Counted from the first letter of the stretch, positions 1-8,195 are shown. The stretch is DNA of 14,561 nt from Fervidobacterium sp. (GCA_003526765.1 DPXZ01000043.1:1-14561); one strand, 5' to 3'. A program made the numbers and translations. The notes: generated by a model not told the origin, from the sequence alone.

Positions 1-863
1 TTGACCAATATAGATTGGATCCATCTATTTCAAGAGAAACGTTACAAGCAATGGAGAAGCAATTGGGATTAGACAAGCCAGCTGTTGTACAGTATTTTTA
101 CTGGTTGGGAAAGCTGGTGAGGCTTGATTTTGGATACTCTTTTTATTACAGGAGACCAGTAGTTGATCTAATTGGAGAAAGGCTACTGGGGACATTTGTT
201 CTCTCGCTATACTCGTTTGTCATATCTTGGATTGTTGGTGTTGTATTAGGAATCGTATCTGCATTGAAAAAGTATACGGCAACTGATAAGATACTCACAG
301 TTATTGCGTTTAGCGGATTGGCACTTCCGGGGTTCTTTCTTGCACTTGTTTTGTTGTACATGGCAGCACGAACCGGTTGGTTTCCAATCGGAGGATTGTA
401 TAGCCCAGAAACGGCAAAGATGGACGTTTGGAGCGCTTTCAAAGACATATTTTGGCGGTTGCAACTTCCAGCATTCACGCTTACCTTTGGTAGTTTCGCA
501 GGTTTGATGAGGTACCAAAGGGGAAGTTTGCTCGATGTTATGAACGAAGATTACGTTGAATTTGCAAGAGCGAAAGGAATGCCCGAAAGGGTTGTCATAT
601 ATAGACACGCTTTAAGGAATGCCATAAACCCACTTATAACCATCTTCGGATCGAGCTTAGCTGACCTTTTGAGCGGCGCAGTCATTACGGAAACTATATT
701 CTCTTGGCCTGGATTAGGTAGATTAACTTATCAAGCTCTTCTACAGAAAGACTACTATGTTGTCATGGCAAGTACAGTCATCAGCACGGTGCTCTTGGTT
801 ATTGGAAATCTCATCGGCGACATCTTGCTAGCTGCAGTAGATCCAAGAATTAGATACGAATAA
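1..863 (+). CDS. Peptide ABC transporter permease, OppB/DppB family (5' end cut by window edge)
   Basis: This is an inner-membrane permease subunit of a peptide (or oligosaccharide) ABC importer. The reading frame is open to the left edge; the TTG at 15 is only an in-frame leucine codon, and codons before it (D-Q-Y-R) continue the protein. About 286 residues are visible, so the start and first membrane helix (perhaps 40-50 residues) lie outside. Visible family traits are the periplasmic stretch before the second helix (LGLDKPAVVQYFYWLGKLVR), several hydrophobic helices, and the EAA loop that contacts the ATPase (EFARAKGMPERVVIYRHALR, encoded around 559-618). The C-terminus DPRIRYE is typical of OppB proteins. 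An oppC-like gene follows 17 bp downstream, so the two form a heterodimeric channel. Transport of peptides is inferred from family; in Thermotogota many such systems actually carry oligosaccharides, so the substrate is open. Confidence 0.93.
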   Translation, partial: DQYRLDPSISRETLQAMEKQLGLDKPAVVQYFYWLGKLVRLDFGYSFYYRRPVVDLIGERLLGTFVLSLYSFVISWIVGVVLGIVSALKKYTATDKILTVIAFSGLALPGFFLALVLLYMAARTGWFPIGGLYSPETAKMDVWSAFKDIFWRLQLPAFTLTFGSFAGLMRYQRGSLLDVMNEDYVEFARAKGMPERVVIYRHALRNAINPLITIFGSSLADLLSGAVITETIFSWPGLGRLTYQALLQKDYYVVMASTVISTVLLVIGNLIGDILLAAVDPRIRYE

Positions 864-880
864 GGAGGGCTTGAATAGAA

Positions 881-2596
881 ATGAGTAAAGAGGATAAAGA
901 TAGGAAAAGGTTGAATAATGAAGAACAAAATCAACAAGTCACTACTCCAAGCGAGGAAAATGTAGATTTTGAAGAAGTATACCTAAGTCGTGGACAATTG
1001 ATGTGGCGGGCATTTAGAAAGAATAGGCTTGCAATGGTTGGTATGTGGATACTGATAGTAATGTACATTGCAATGATCTTTGCGGATTTTTTGGCACCGT
1101 ACGATCCATTTACCCAAAATTTGAACCATTCTTTGAAGCGACCAACTAAACTTTTGACGAGCTATAATGTTGCAGATCTTAGTGCGAAGATGGCGCCTTA
1201 TGTGCTTCCTGAAGATAGCTATATAGATATAGACTACACAAGGACGTTCAAAAGTAGACTTTTCCCAAGTAGGATAAAAGTGCAGTACAACGATGGTAGA
1301 GAGTTGGCCATCATCGATAAAAGTGTAGTTCAGATAAAAGAAGATGGCACGATAGTTCCAAAATACCTTCCTAAAGGTAGAGTACTCGATGATAAGTTTG
1401 TACTAGCAAATTCTATAAAGCTTGTGGTAAGAACGAAGGCATATGCAAAGATAGACGGTGAGTGGAAAGAGTACAAAGACGAAACAGAAGATGTTGAATC
1501 GCTTGTTTTTGAAGTGGATGACAAGGTGCTTAAAGAAGGAAGAAGTGTCTTGAACACAACTTCAAGAACTGCAAGGTCTGTCGTTGCCCAAAACGAAGGT
1601 TGGAAGATTGGTTTCTTTACTACGAGTGAACAAGAGGCAATGGAGAGACTTACAGAGATCAGATTCGAAAAGGAACTCGTTGGTATAAAGTACTACGATG
1701 ATGATTTCAACGAATACATGATTTCAACGGATGAGGCCAAGGTTGTTTCATATGATTACAAATTCTATCCAGCAAAGTGGTTTGTCAAAGGTTGGGGCCC
1801 AGATTCCAGAGATCCAGAAAGAGTTGGCTATTTGCTCTGGATGATACCATTGCATTATCATCTCTTTGGTGTTGACAATTACGATAATAACCCGTACGTA
1901 TCTTTGAACATATTCGGTGCTGATAGTTATGGGAGGGATGTATGGAGCAGGATTATATTCGCATCCAGAGTCTCTTTAACTATCGGGTTCATAGGACTTG
2001 CAGTCACACTTGCCCTTTCGCTGCTCTTTGGTGGAATAGCAGGATTCTATGGTGGTTTAGTAGATGAATTGATAATGAGGATATGCGAGATACTCATGGC
2101 AATTCCAGGTTTTTATCTGTTACTATTGCTCCGTGCAGTTTTGCCAGTTGACTTACCGAGTACTCAAACGTACATGCTCTTGATATTCATATTGGCATTT
2201 CTTGGCTGGCCGGGAAGGGCAAGGATCGTCAGAGGACAGATACTTGCGGAAAGGCAGAGAGAATATGTTGAAGCTGCAATCGCGCTTGGGTATCCTGATA
2301 TGAGAATCATGTGGAGACATATAATTCCAAATCTTGCAACTTATTTGATCGTTAGTTCCACGCTCTCGATTCCAGGATACATCCTTGGTGAGGCAGGTCT
2401 TTCGTACCTTGGACTTGGTATCAGAGAACCATCTGCATCTTGGGGAAACATGTTAACGGCTGCTCAGGACGTGTACATACTTGAGAACGCCCCATGGCTA
2501 CTCATACCAGGTGCATTTATATTCATCGTTGTGCTTGCTTTCAACTTTGTAGGTGATGGCTTGAGAGATGCAATAGACCCAAGGGCACTTGGATAA
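881..2596 (+). CDS. Peptide ABC transporter permease, OppC/DppC family, with large extracytoplasmic insertion
   Basis: This is the second permease subunit, partner of the upstream OppB-like protein. The protein has 571 residues against about 280-310 in ordinary OppC. Residues 1-45 are a charged cytoplasmic tail, the first helix is at about 51-71, followed by the usual FLAPYDPF. Ordinary OppC then soon reaches a GxDxxGRD motif; here that motif (FGADSYGRD) is delayed to about 345-353. The roughly 260 residues between are polar, probably beta-rich, and must lie outside the membrane. The core permease resumes at 354-571, with the EAA loop at 464-484 (EAAIALGYPDMRIMWRHIIP) and a normal C-terminus (VGDGLRDAIDPRALG). 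The start ATG follows AGGAGGG at a rather long spacing of about 11 nt. No ATPase genes follow; the unit ends at a terminator, so the ATPases must lie upstream of the window or elsewhere. Confidence 0.93.
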   Translation: MSKEDKDRKRLNNEEQNQQVTTPSEENVDFEEVYLSRGQLMWRAFRKNRLAMVGMWILIVMYIAMIFADFLAPYDPFTQNLNHSLKRPTKLLTSYNVADLSAKMAPYVLPEDSYIDIDYTRTFKSRLFPSRIKVQYNDGRELAIIDKSVVQIKEDGTIVPKYLPKGRVLDDKFVLANSIKLVVRTKAYAKIDGEWKEYKDETEDVESLVFEVDDKVLKEGRSVLNTTSRTARSVVAQNEGWKIGFFTTSEQEAMERLTEIRFEKELVGIKYYDDDFNEYMISTDEAKVVSYDYKFYPAKWFVKGWGPDSRDPERVGYLLWMIPLHYHLFGVDNYDNNPYVSLNIFGADSYGRDVWSRIIFASRVSLTIGFIGLAVTLALSLLFGGIAGFYGGLVDELIMRICEILMAIPGFYLLLLLRAVLPVDLPSTQTYMLLIFILAFLGWPGRARIVRGQILAERQREYVEAAIALGYPDMRIMWRHIIPNLATYLIVSSTLSIPGYILGEAGLSYLGLGIREPSASWGNMLTAAQDVYILENAPWLLIPGAFIFIVVLAFNFVGDGLRDAIDPRALG

Positions 2597-2634
2597 TGCA
2601 GTGATTGTAATCTTTATCATCAATATCATCAATA

Positions 2635-2662
2635 GAAAAGTGGCGGGTAACCGCCACTTTTC
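2635..2662. terminator. Convergent rho-independent terminator
   Basis: A perfect 12-bp inverted repeat (GAAAAGTGGCGG / CCGCCACTTTTC) encloses a GTAA loop, a stable GNRA type on the plus strand. On the plus strand it is followed by ATTTTAATTTTTTTA, a good U-tract, so it ends the oppBC unit 39 bp after the oppC stop. On the minus strand the stem's own CTTTTC followed by TATTG gives a weaker U-tract, and the hairpin lies about 46 bp past the ATPase stop, so it probably also ends the opposing transcript. Confidence 0.9.
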
Positions 2663-2708
2663 ATTTTAATTTTTTTATAGGGTTAGAAGTATAGGGATTA
2701 GAAGTTGT

Positions 2709-3782
2709 CTATTCTCTATCAGGTATCACTTTAACAATTTCTGATACTATATCGACCTTGACATTTTTCCCCTCTGAAAGTGCTTTATCGAATGGTGGAT
2801 TGACTTTTATCATGATCTCTCCGTACTCTGTATCTACGTAATACTCTGAAAAATTCCCCATGTACACAATGGTCTTTATTTTCCCATCGATTGGACCATC
2901 GGCGGTAATTCTCATTGCTTCAGGTCTGCATCCCAATACATAACTATCTGAGTGAGCAGTTGGCAGAGACGGAATTTTGTAAGTCCTATTTTTCAATTTA
3001 ACGATGGTTTCATCTCTTAATATCTCAACTACTTCAACTGGGACAAAATTTATCTTTCCCATGAATTCTGCAACAAACCTATTCATGGGTCTTTCATAGA
3101 CATCTTCCGCACTCCCAATCTGTTCGATCTTACCACCTTTCATAAGTACTATCTTATCCGATAGTGTAAGTGCCTCTGTCCTATCGTGTGTAACGTACAC
3201 TGCCGTAATGCCAACTTCCTTTTGTATTCTCTTTATTTCCACTCTCATCTGTTCTCTCAACAATACGTCAAGATTTGAAAGAGGTTCATCGAATAGCAAA
3301 ACCGATGGTTCCACTACTAGCGCTCTTGCAAGTGCTATTCTTTGTTGCTGTCCACCAGACAGACTCGATGGTGGCCTATTCTCGAAACCTTCTAATCCAA
3401 CGATCCTCAATATCTCTGAAACACGTCTCTGGATCTCTTCTTTCGGTAACTTCCTCATCTTCAATCCGTAAGCGACATTATCACCCACATTCATGTGTGG
3501 AAAGAGTCCGTAACTCTGGAATACCATTGCAGTATCTCTTTTCCAAGGTGGAATTTCAACGACATTCACATCGTTGATGAGTATTCTTCCATTTGTAGGC
3601 TTTTCAAAGCCTGCGATCATCCTCAGTGTTGTTGTTTTTCCACAACCAGATGGGCCGAGAAGGGTAACAAACTCCCCTGGTTTTATATCGAATGTTATGT
3701 TGTCTACGGCTCGTACCTCGTTACCTTTATAATCTTTGAATATCTTAGAGATGTTCTCTATCTTCAACGTGACTTGTTTCAC
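2709..3782 (-). CDS. ABC transporter ATP-binding protein (ferric iron / 2-aminoethylphosphonate / spermidine type)
   Basis: This is the ATPase that powers the importer formed with the two genes transcribed just before it. All nucleotide-binding motifs are present: Walker A GPSGCGKT (43-50), Q-loop Q89, signature LSGGQQQR (141-148), Walker B VLLFDEP (161-167) and switch histidine H199. A TOBE-type beta domain fills about 240-357. The 357-residue length is usual for the FbpC/PotA group. The start is GTG at 3782, chosen because GAGGG lies about 7 nt upstream and MKQVTLKIENISKIF is a normal N-terminus for the family. It begins 64 bp after the permease stop with no terminator between, so it is co-transcribed. 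The family does not define the substrate: iron, phosphonate, thiamine, polyamine and other importers share this ATPase type. Confidence 0.94.
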   Translation of the reverse strand: MKQVTLKIENISKIFKDYKGNEVRAVDNITFDIKPGEFVTLLGPSGCGKTTTLRMIAGFEKPTNGRILINDVNVVEIPPWKRDTAMVFQSYGLFPHMNVGDNVAYGLKMRKLPKEEIQRRVSEILRIVGLEGFENRPPSSLSGGQQQRIALARALVVEPSVLLFDEPLSNLDVLLREQMRVEIKRIQKEVGITAVYVTHDRTEALTLSDKIVLMKGGKIEQIGSAEDVYERPMNRFVAEFMGKINFVPVEVVEILRDETIVKLKNRTYKIPSLPTAHSDSYVLGCRPEAMRITADGPIDGKIKTIVYMGNFSEYYVDTEYGEIMIKVNPPFDKALSEGKNVKVDIVSEIVKVIPDRE

Positions 3783-3846
3783 ACTTATCCCTCACTTTTG
3801 ATGGCTTCTTTATAAACTATCCGAACAAATTCGAAGAATCCGTTAT

Positions 3847-5985
3847 TCAACTTATTATCGTCTTTTCTAGATACTCGCTCTTTCTAACAAACAATCTGAG
3901 AAGACCAAACACTGTTAGGATAATTATTATAAGCACGGAAGAAAGTACACTTGCAAGCCCAAATCTGAGATTCTCTGAGAAGTTGTATATCTGCAGTGTT
4001 ATGTGGTACCATTGTGCCGATACGAGAAACACAACCGCACTTACTGCTGTCATCGCACGTACGAATGTATACGACAAGCTTGATATGAATGCAGGTCTTA
4101 TCAGTGGTAGTATGATAGTTGAGAATACAGTCTGAGGATTTGCTCCAAGGTTTTGGGCAGCTTCTTCTATCGATGGGTCTATTTGTTTCAACGTTGCAAC
4201 TCCACCTTCTACGCCAACGGGTAATTCCCTGATGATATAATTTATTACGATGATGGCTGCTGTACCAACTAGTATTAGCGGTGGTTTATTAAATGCTATT
4301 ACGTAGCTTATACCGATCAACGTTCCAGGAATAGAAAATGGTAGAAGTACGAGTCCTTGAAGTAACTTCTTACCCGGAAACTTCTTTCGGACAAAAAGGA
4401 ATGCAACCACCATGGCAAAAACACCAGCTATAGGCATAGCGATAGCAGCCAGAATTGTTGTATCAAGCAATGCATCCTTTCCTCGCTGGAGTGCTTCTAC
4501 TATATTTGAAAGCGTGAATGAATAATCAACTCCCCAGTTTTTCACAAAGCAGCCCATGAAGATCGTAGAGTAGAGTGCTACGAGAAATATGGCTATCACG
4601 TATACAACTATGCTAAGCATCTTCTTTACCCCGGGACTGACTATTTCCACGATCCTACCGCTCGGCTTACCCGTTACTGTAACGTAGGATTTTTTATTTA
4701 CTATGTATCTCTGCAAATAGAAAGCTGTCATTGTCGGTAACAAGAGTAAAAGTGATAGTGCAGCACCTCTGTCGAGCCTGTTCATGCCCGTTACTTCAAG
4801 ATATGCCGTAACGGATAAAACGTTGAACTTTCCACCGAGCATCAATGGATTTGCGAAGTCTGCTATCGAATTTGTGAAAACTAATAACCAAGAGCTAAGC
4901 AATCCAGGTGTTGCGAGCGGTAATGTCACAGTTCTAAAAACCTTCCATCTACTTGCACCAAGGTTCATAGAAGCCTCTTCGAGAGTACTATCTATCGATT
5001 CCAATACTCCCAACATCGTCAAATATGCAATCGGGAACATACCCATCGTTTGAGAGATCACAAGACCGTCCAAACCGTATATATCCCATTTGAGATTCAA
5101 GAGCTGCTTTGTGATAAGCCCGTTAGAGCCAAATAGGAGTATCAAAGAAAGTGTGAGTGAGAATGGTGGTGATATCATCGGCAAATTGGCCATAAGGGAG
5201 ACGAACTTCTTCCCTTTTATTGTAGTTCTCGTTACCACAAATGCAAATAAGAAACCAATAACAGTTGAGACAGTTGCAGTTAAAGCACCGAGTAATATAC
5301 TGTTACCGAATGATTTAAGATAAGATGTTTCTGTTAGTACTGTCTTCCACACATCGAATGTAAAATTCCCAGTCCTTGCAAAAGTGAGTTTCACAGCTTC
5401 ATAGAGAGGATAAACTACGAACGTCAGTGCAACTGCAAAGGTTATGATTATTGCATAGGTAGTGACTGGATCAATTGAGAACGTTCCAATTGCAAATGCA
5501 ATAATAAAAAGTGCAAAGACAATCAGAAACATGATATCTATGGTTCTAAGAAGCTTTAGAGTGTTTTCTGCATCGTGCAACTGTACCATGACGCCTATAA
5601 CTTCGTAGTCTTTATCGATAGGAGCGAATATTGCGAAATATTCCTTACCATTGAACTTCACTGTCTGATTTGAAATGTAAAATTCTTCGTACATCGCATT
5701 TTCTTGACCATACTCATAGTCAGGTAGCTTTTTGAGAAGCTGCGAGACCTTTGCATTCTCATTTTCCCTTCCATCGAAATAAGAAATGTAATAGTAGATT
5801 TCTGGGAATTTCTCATTCAACAAATCTGGGTCTACAGAGGCAACAGATCTCGCTAATTCTAATGAATTCTCCCGTGATAAACGGGAGAATTCATTTCTGA
5901 TAGTTGTTCTAACCCAAAATAGCACTGCAAATACTACAACAATTACTGCTATGAATTTTATTATCTTCCAATTTCTTTCTTCCAT
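3847..5985 (-). CDS. Double-length ABC permease (FbpB/AfuB type) with N-terminal extracytoplasmic sensor-like domain
   Basis: This is the inner-membrane channel of the importer, carrying both transmembrane domains in one chain of 712 residues. Two EAA loops are visible: EEASMNLGASRWKVFRTVTL (336-355) and EEAAQNLGANPQTVFSTIIL (607-626). Each sits in a hydrophobic domain (about 174-430 and 455-700), so the protein acts as its own dimer as in iron and thiamine permeases of this family. Unusually, the N-terminus carries an extra module: a helix at 8-25, a polar region at about 30-147 outside the membrane, and another helix at about 148-170. The end of that module (FNGKEYFAIFAPI, then VIGVMVQLHDAEN) looks like a Cache/PAS sensor fold. 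This accounts for the length above the usual 500-560 residues. The gene overlaps the binding-protein gene by 25 nt. A perfect hairpin lies in codons 31-42. Family assignment is firm; the Cache reading is inference. Confidence 0.93.
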   Translation of the reverse strand: MEERNWKIIKFIAVIVVVFAVLFWVRTTIRNEFSRLSRENSLELARSVASVDPDLLNEKFPEIYYYISYFDGRENENAKVSQLLKKLPDYEYGQENAMYEEFYISNQTVKFNGKEYFAIFAPIDKDYEVIGVMVQLHDAENTLKLLRTIDIMFLIVFALFIIAFAIGTFSIDPVTTYAIIITFAVALTFVVYPLYEAVKLTFARTGNFTFDVWKTVLTETSYLKSFGNSILLGALTATVSTVIGFLFAFVVTRTTIKGKKFVSLMANLPMISPPFSLTLSLILLFGSNGLITKQLLNLKWDIYGLDGLVISQTMGMFPIAYLTMLGVLESIDSTLEEASMNLGASRWKVFRTVTLPLATPGLLSSWLLVFTNSIADFANPLMLGGKFNVLSVTAYLEVTGMNRLDRGAALSLLLLLPTMTAFYLQRYIVNKKSYVTVTGKPSGRIVEIVSPGVKKMLSIVVYVIAIFLVALYSTIFMGCFVKNWGVDYSFTLSNIVEALQRGKDALLDTTILAAIAMPIAGVFAMVVAFLFVRKKFPGKKLLQGLVLLPFSIPGTLIGISYVIAFNKPPLILVGTAAIIVINYIIRELPVGVEGGVATLKQIDPSIEEAAQNLGANPQTVFSTIILPLIRPAFISSLSYTFVRAMTAVSAVVFLVSAQWYHITLQIYNFSENLRFGLASVLSSVLIIIILTVFGLLRLFVRKSEYLEKTIIS
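5861..5895 (-). repeat. Perfect 15-bp inverted repeat inside the start of the permease gene
   Basis: The arms AATGAATTCTCCCGT (5861-5875) and ACGGGAGAATTCATT (5881-5895) are exact reverse complements with a 5-base loop, GATAA on the plus strand. In the minus-strand mRNA this makes a strong hairpin beginning 90 nt after the permease start codon. It encodes residues 31-41 and part of 42 (NEFSRLSRENS and a leucine). No U-tract follows, so it is not a classical terminator. It could pause or protect the mRNA 3' end of the upstream binding-protein gene. Confidence 0.85.
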
Positions 5986-6947
5986 TTGTCGACTAACCTC
6001 TCTCTATTCTGTGCTTCCCAAAGTAAATCTTGTTGGATAAGGTTTATATCTTGCAACTTGTAAACAACCTTATTCTTTGGAGCTTTTGGTGAGAGTGGTA
6101 TCACATACCAACCTGCGATGATTGATTGTGCCTTGTCACCGAGTATCCAGTTATATAGCTTTTTTGCTTCGAGTGGTTCTTTTCCACCTTTGATAAGTGA
6201 CATGGCCGCGATTTCATATCCTGAACCGTCGGTTGGAAGTGTAATGACGATCGGTGCTCCTTCTTTTTGCAATTTGATCAAATCGTGCAGATATCCAATT
6301 GCTATTGGAGTCTCGCCTATTGCACAATCTTTTCCAGGTGCTGCACCAGATTTTGTATACATATTGACATTTACATCAAGTTTCTTCATGTAATCAAATG
6401 CTTTGTTTTCATCCCTCTTGTAAATGTTGATCATAGTGGTGATTACGTTGTATGCAGTTCCAGATGTATTTGGATCTGCCATTCTGATCATACCCTTGTA
6501 CTCGGGTTTTAGTAAATCTGTCCAGCTTGTTGGTGGTGTTATTCCTAACTCTTTTGCCCTGTTCTTGTTTGTCGCAAATGCCAACGGACCAACGTACAGG
6601 CCTATCCAATATCCTTCAGGATCTTTGAATTTTGCGTCGATGAATTGACTGTACGGTGCTTTGTATGGTGTTGTGTATCCCTTTAGTTTTGCCTCAACGT
6701 GGTATACACCAACTCCGCCAACCCAAATTGAAGCCTGAGGGTTGTTCTTTTCTGCTTCCAGCCTTGTAATAACCTCACCTGTCGATAATCTTACCCAATT
6801 CACCTTTATACCTGTTTCTTTCTGGAATTCATCGAAAAGTGCCTTCGCAAGTGGTTCTTCGAGCGTTGTGTAGGCATTCACGTAATTTGCCGAAAAGCTC
6901 AAAATAGAAATGCAGAGAATAAAAACTGTGAGTAGTAACTTTTTCAT
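5961..6947 (-). CDS. ABC transporter substrate-binding protein, ferric-iron/phosphonate-binding-like family
   Basis: This is the extracytoplasmic binding protein that delivers solute to the downstream permease. The protein has 328 residues. Residues 1-20 form a signal peptide (MKKLLLTVFILCISILSFSA) with no lipobox cysteine at the cleavage site, so it appears to be a soluble periplasmic protein rather than a lipoprotein. The mature protein begins NYVNAYTTLEEPLAKALFDE, the usual opening of the FbpA-like group, and contains SIWVGGVGVY (73-82), SGTAYNVITT (162-171) and GETPIAIGYLHDL (211-223). The adjacent-tyrosine pair that holds iron in classical FbpA is not evident: only Y219 stands in the comparable region. 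Iron is therefore only one candidate substrate. The start ATG at 6947 is fixed by AGGAGG about 10 nt upstream. It is first in a three-gene unit behind its own promoter. Confidence 0.92.
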   Translation of the reverse strand: MKKLLLTVFILCISILSFSANYVNAYTTLEEPLAKALFDEFQKETGIKVNWVRLSTGEVITRLEAEKNNPQASIWVGGVGVYHVEAKLKGYTTPYKAPYSQFIDAKFKDPEGYWIGLYVGPLAFATNKNRAKELGITPPTSWTDLLKPEYKGMIRMADPNTSGTAYNVITTMINIYKRDENKAFDYMKKLDVNVNMYTKSGAAPGKDCAIGETPIAIGYLHDLIKLQKEGAPIVITLPTDGSGYEIAAMSLIKGGKEPLEAKKLYNWILGDKAQSIIAGWYVIPLSPKAPKNKVVYKLQDINLIQQDLLWEAQNRERLVDKWKKEIGR

Positions 6948-6999
6948 ACCCTTCCACCTCCTCTAGTGCTTATCTGTATTCGTACCTGTCTTCAAAGAG

Positions 7000-7029
7000 A
7001 TTATATCATGGAAACGCAGATTCTCACAA
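7000..7029 (-). promoter_or_regulatory. Candidate sigma-70-type promoter for the binding-protein operon
   Basis: On the minus strand a perfect TATAAT (7000-7005) stands 18 bp from TTGTGA (7024-7029). The predicted transcription start is near 6993, giving a leader of about 45 nt before the ATG at 6947. It lies in the 167-bp gap after the epimerase gene, where no gene or convincing terminator hairpin was seen. The -10 is strong and the -35 matches 4 of 6 bases of the consensus. Confidence 0.6.
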
Positions 7030-7114
7030 GTTAATATTCTTTCATGAGGCAAAGACGTAATTTAACGAACTTTCTCACATAGCTTTGAACTATAATTAGA
7101 TAAATTAGATACAA

Positions 7115-8143
7115 TCAAACGTAATAGTATGGTACATCAACTTTATACTTGCCTCTGAATGTGCCTTCTTTGAGCATCAATGGACTATCCAGATCATGAA
7201 AATCGAATGCGCCTGTTCCCAGTGCAAAATGAACACTTTGATTGATTCCAAGACTAGATTCTGCCATGCACCCGATCATGAGTTTTAAATTGGCTGCCTT
7301 TACCATCTCAACGATTGCCAATGCGTCACTTATGCCTGATTTCATCAATTTGATGTTTATGTAGTCCACCGCTTCCTCTTTTATAAGTTTCATGACGTCG
7401 TATTTGCTTTTTGCACTTTCATCTGCTGCAATTGGAAATGGTGAATTCCATCTGACATACTTTAGTCCATCGATATCGTGCATACCGACCGGTTGCTCAA
7501 AAACTGATATATCTACCCCTGCTCTGTATATTTCTGTTACGAATTTTACCGCTTGTTTTGGCGTATATCCCATATTTGCATCGACGATGTATTTGCAACC
7601 TCTCGTAATTTGGCTGATTGCAATGAGCGCTTGTATGTCTTCTTGTAAATTCTCGCCAACCTTTATCTTTATAACGTTATGACCTTTTTCAACGATACTC
7701 CTTGCTTCGTTGATCCTCTCTTCCAGCGTGCCAATGCTCATTGTCTGGTCAGTTTCGATCTTTGTTTTGGCACCACCAAGAATTTGATACACGGGAACAC
7801 CAATCTCTTCACTGAATGCATCAAGCACACCGTATTGTACTGCTGCCTTTATACTCGGTGCAGCAAAAAGTTTATCCGTGACGTCTAAGATCTGCCTGTA
7901 ATTTCTTACATCCATTCCAACGATCATCTCATTTACTGTACCTTCCAGACCTATGACCGCTGCAACTTTTTCCCCGTTAACTCTAAACGATGGTGAGGCC
8001 TCGCCATATCCAACCACGCCATTCTCAAGTTCGATTGCAACTTCGATATTTTGCGAGCCGTAAGACACACTGTTTGTTATGTGGAACGGCCTAAAATATT
8101 GAAACTCATTCAATTTGAACTTCACGGACTTTATCTTTGCCAT
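7115..8143 (-). CDS. Dipeptide epimerase (L-Ala-D/L-Glu epimerase type), enolase superfamily
   Basis: This enzyme inverts the alpha-carbon of the second residue of a dipeptide, classically L-Ala-D-Glu to L-Ala-L-Glu, in the cytoplasm as part of murein-peptide recycling. The protein has 342 residues. An N-terminal capping domain (about 1-125) precedes a TIM barrel with the KxK motif (IKIKVG, K159/K161), the three Mg ligands D188 (VDANMGY), E216 (FEQPV) and D241 (AADES), and the opposite acid-base lysine in NIKLMKSG (K265). Near the end, HDLDS (316-320) supplies the DxD that binds the substrate amino group in this subfamily. The sequence resembles, from memory, Thermotoga maritima TM0006. The start is fixed by GGGAGGG about 9 nt upstream. 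It lies 62 bp after the transglutaminase-fold gene and is probably co-transcribed. Dipeptide specificity beyond Ala-Glu cannot be told from sequence. Confidence 0.93.
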   Translation of the reverse strand: MAKIKSVKFKLNEFQYFRPFHITNSVSYGSQNIEVAIELENGVVGYGEASPSFRVNGEKVAAVIGLEGTVNEMIVGMDVRNYRQILDVTDKLFAAPSIKAAVQYGVLDAFSEEIGVPVYQILGGAKTKIETDQTMSIGTLEERINEARSIVEKGHNVIKIKVGENLQEDIQALIAISQITRGCKYIVDANMGYTPKQAVKFVTEIYRAGVDISVFEQPVGMHDIDGLKYVRWNSPFPIAADESAKSKYDVMKLIKEEAVDYINIKLMKSGISDALAIVEMVKAANLKLMIGCMAESSLGINQSVHFALGTGAFDFHDLDSPLMLKEGTFRGKYKVDVPYYYV

Positions 8144-8195
8144 ACTCCATCCCTCCCAGTTTTTTCATTTATCGTATCTTCTTTTTATTCTTTTC

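Noticed and set aside
146..608. Minus-strand open frames within the oppB-like gene
   Set aside because: Mirror frames of a hydrophobic coding region with no start signals.
7094..7111. Two tandem 9-bp copies of AATTAGATA downstream of the epimerase gene
   Set aside because: Very AT-rich and only two copies; no hairpin or binding-site logic could be supported.
7082..7115. Possible terminator after the epimerase gene
   Set aside because: No GC-containing stem with a U-tract was found by eye; termination there may be factor-dependent, or transcription may run into the binding-protein operon.
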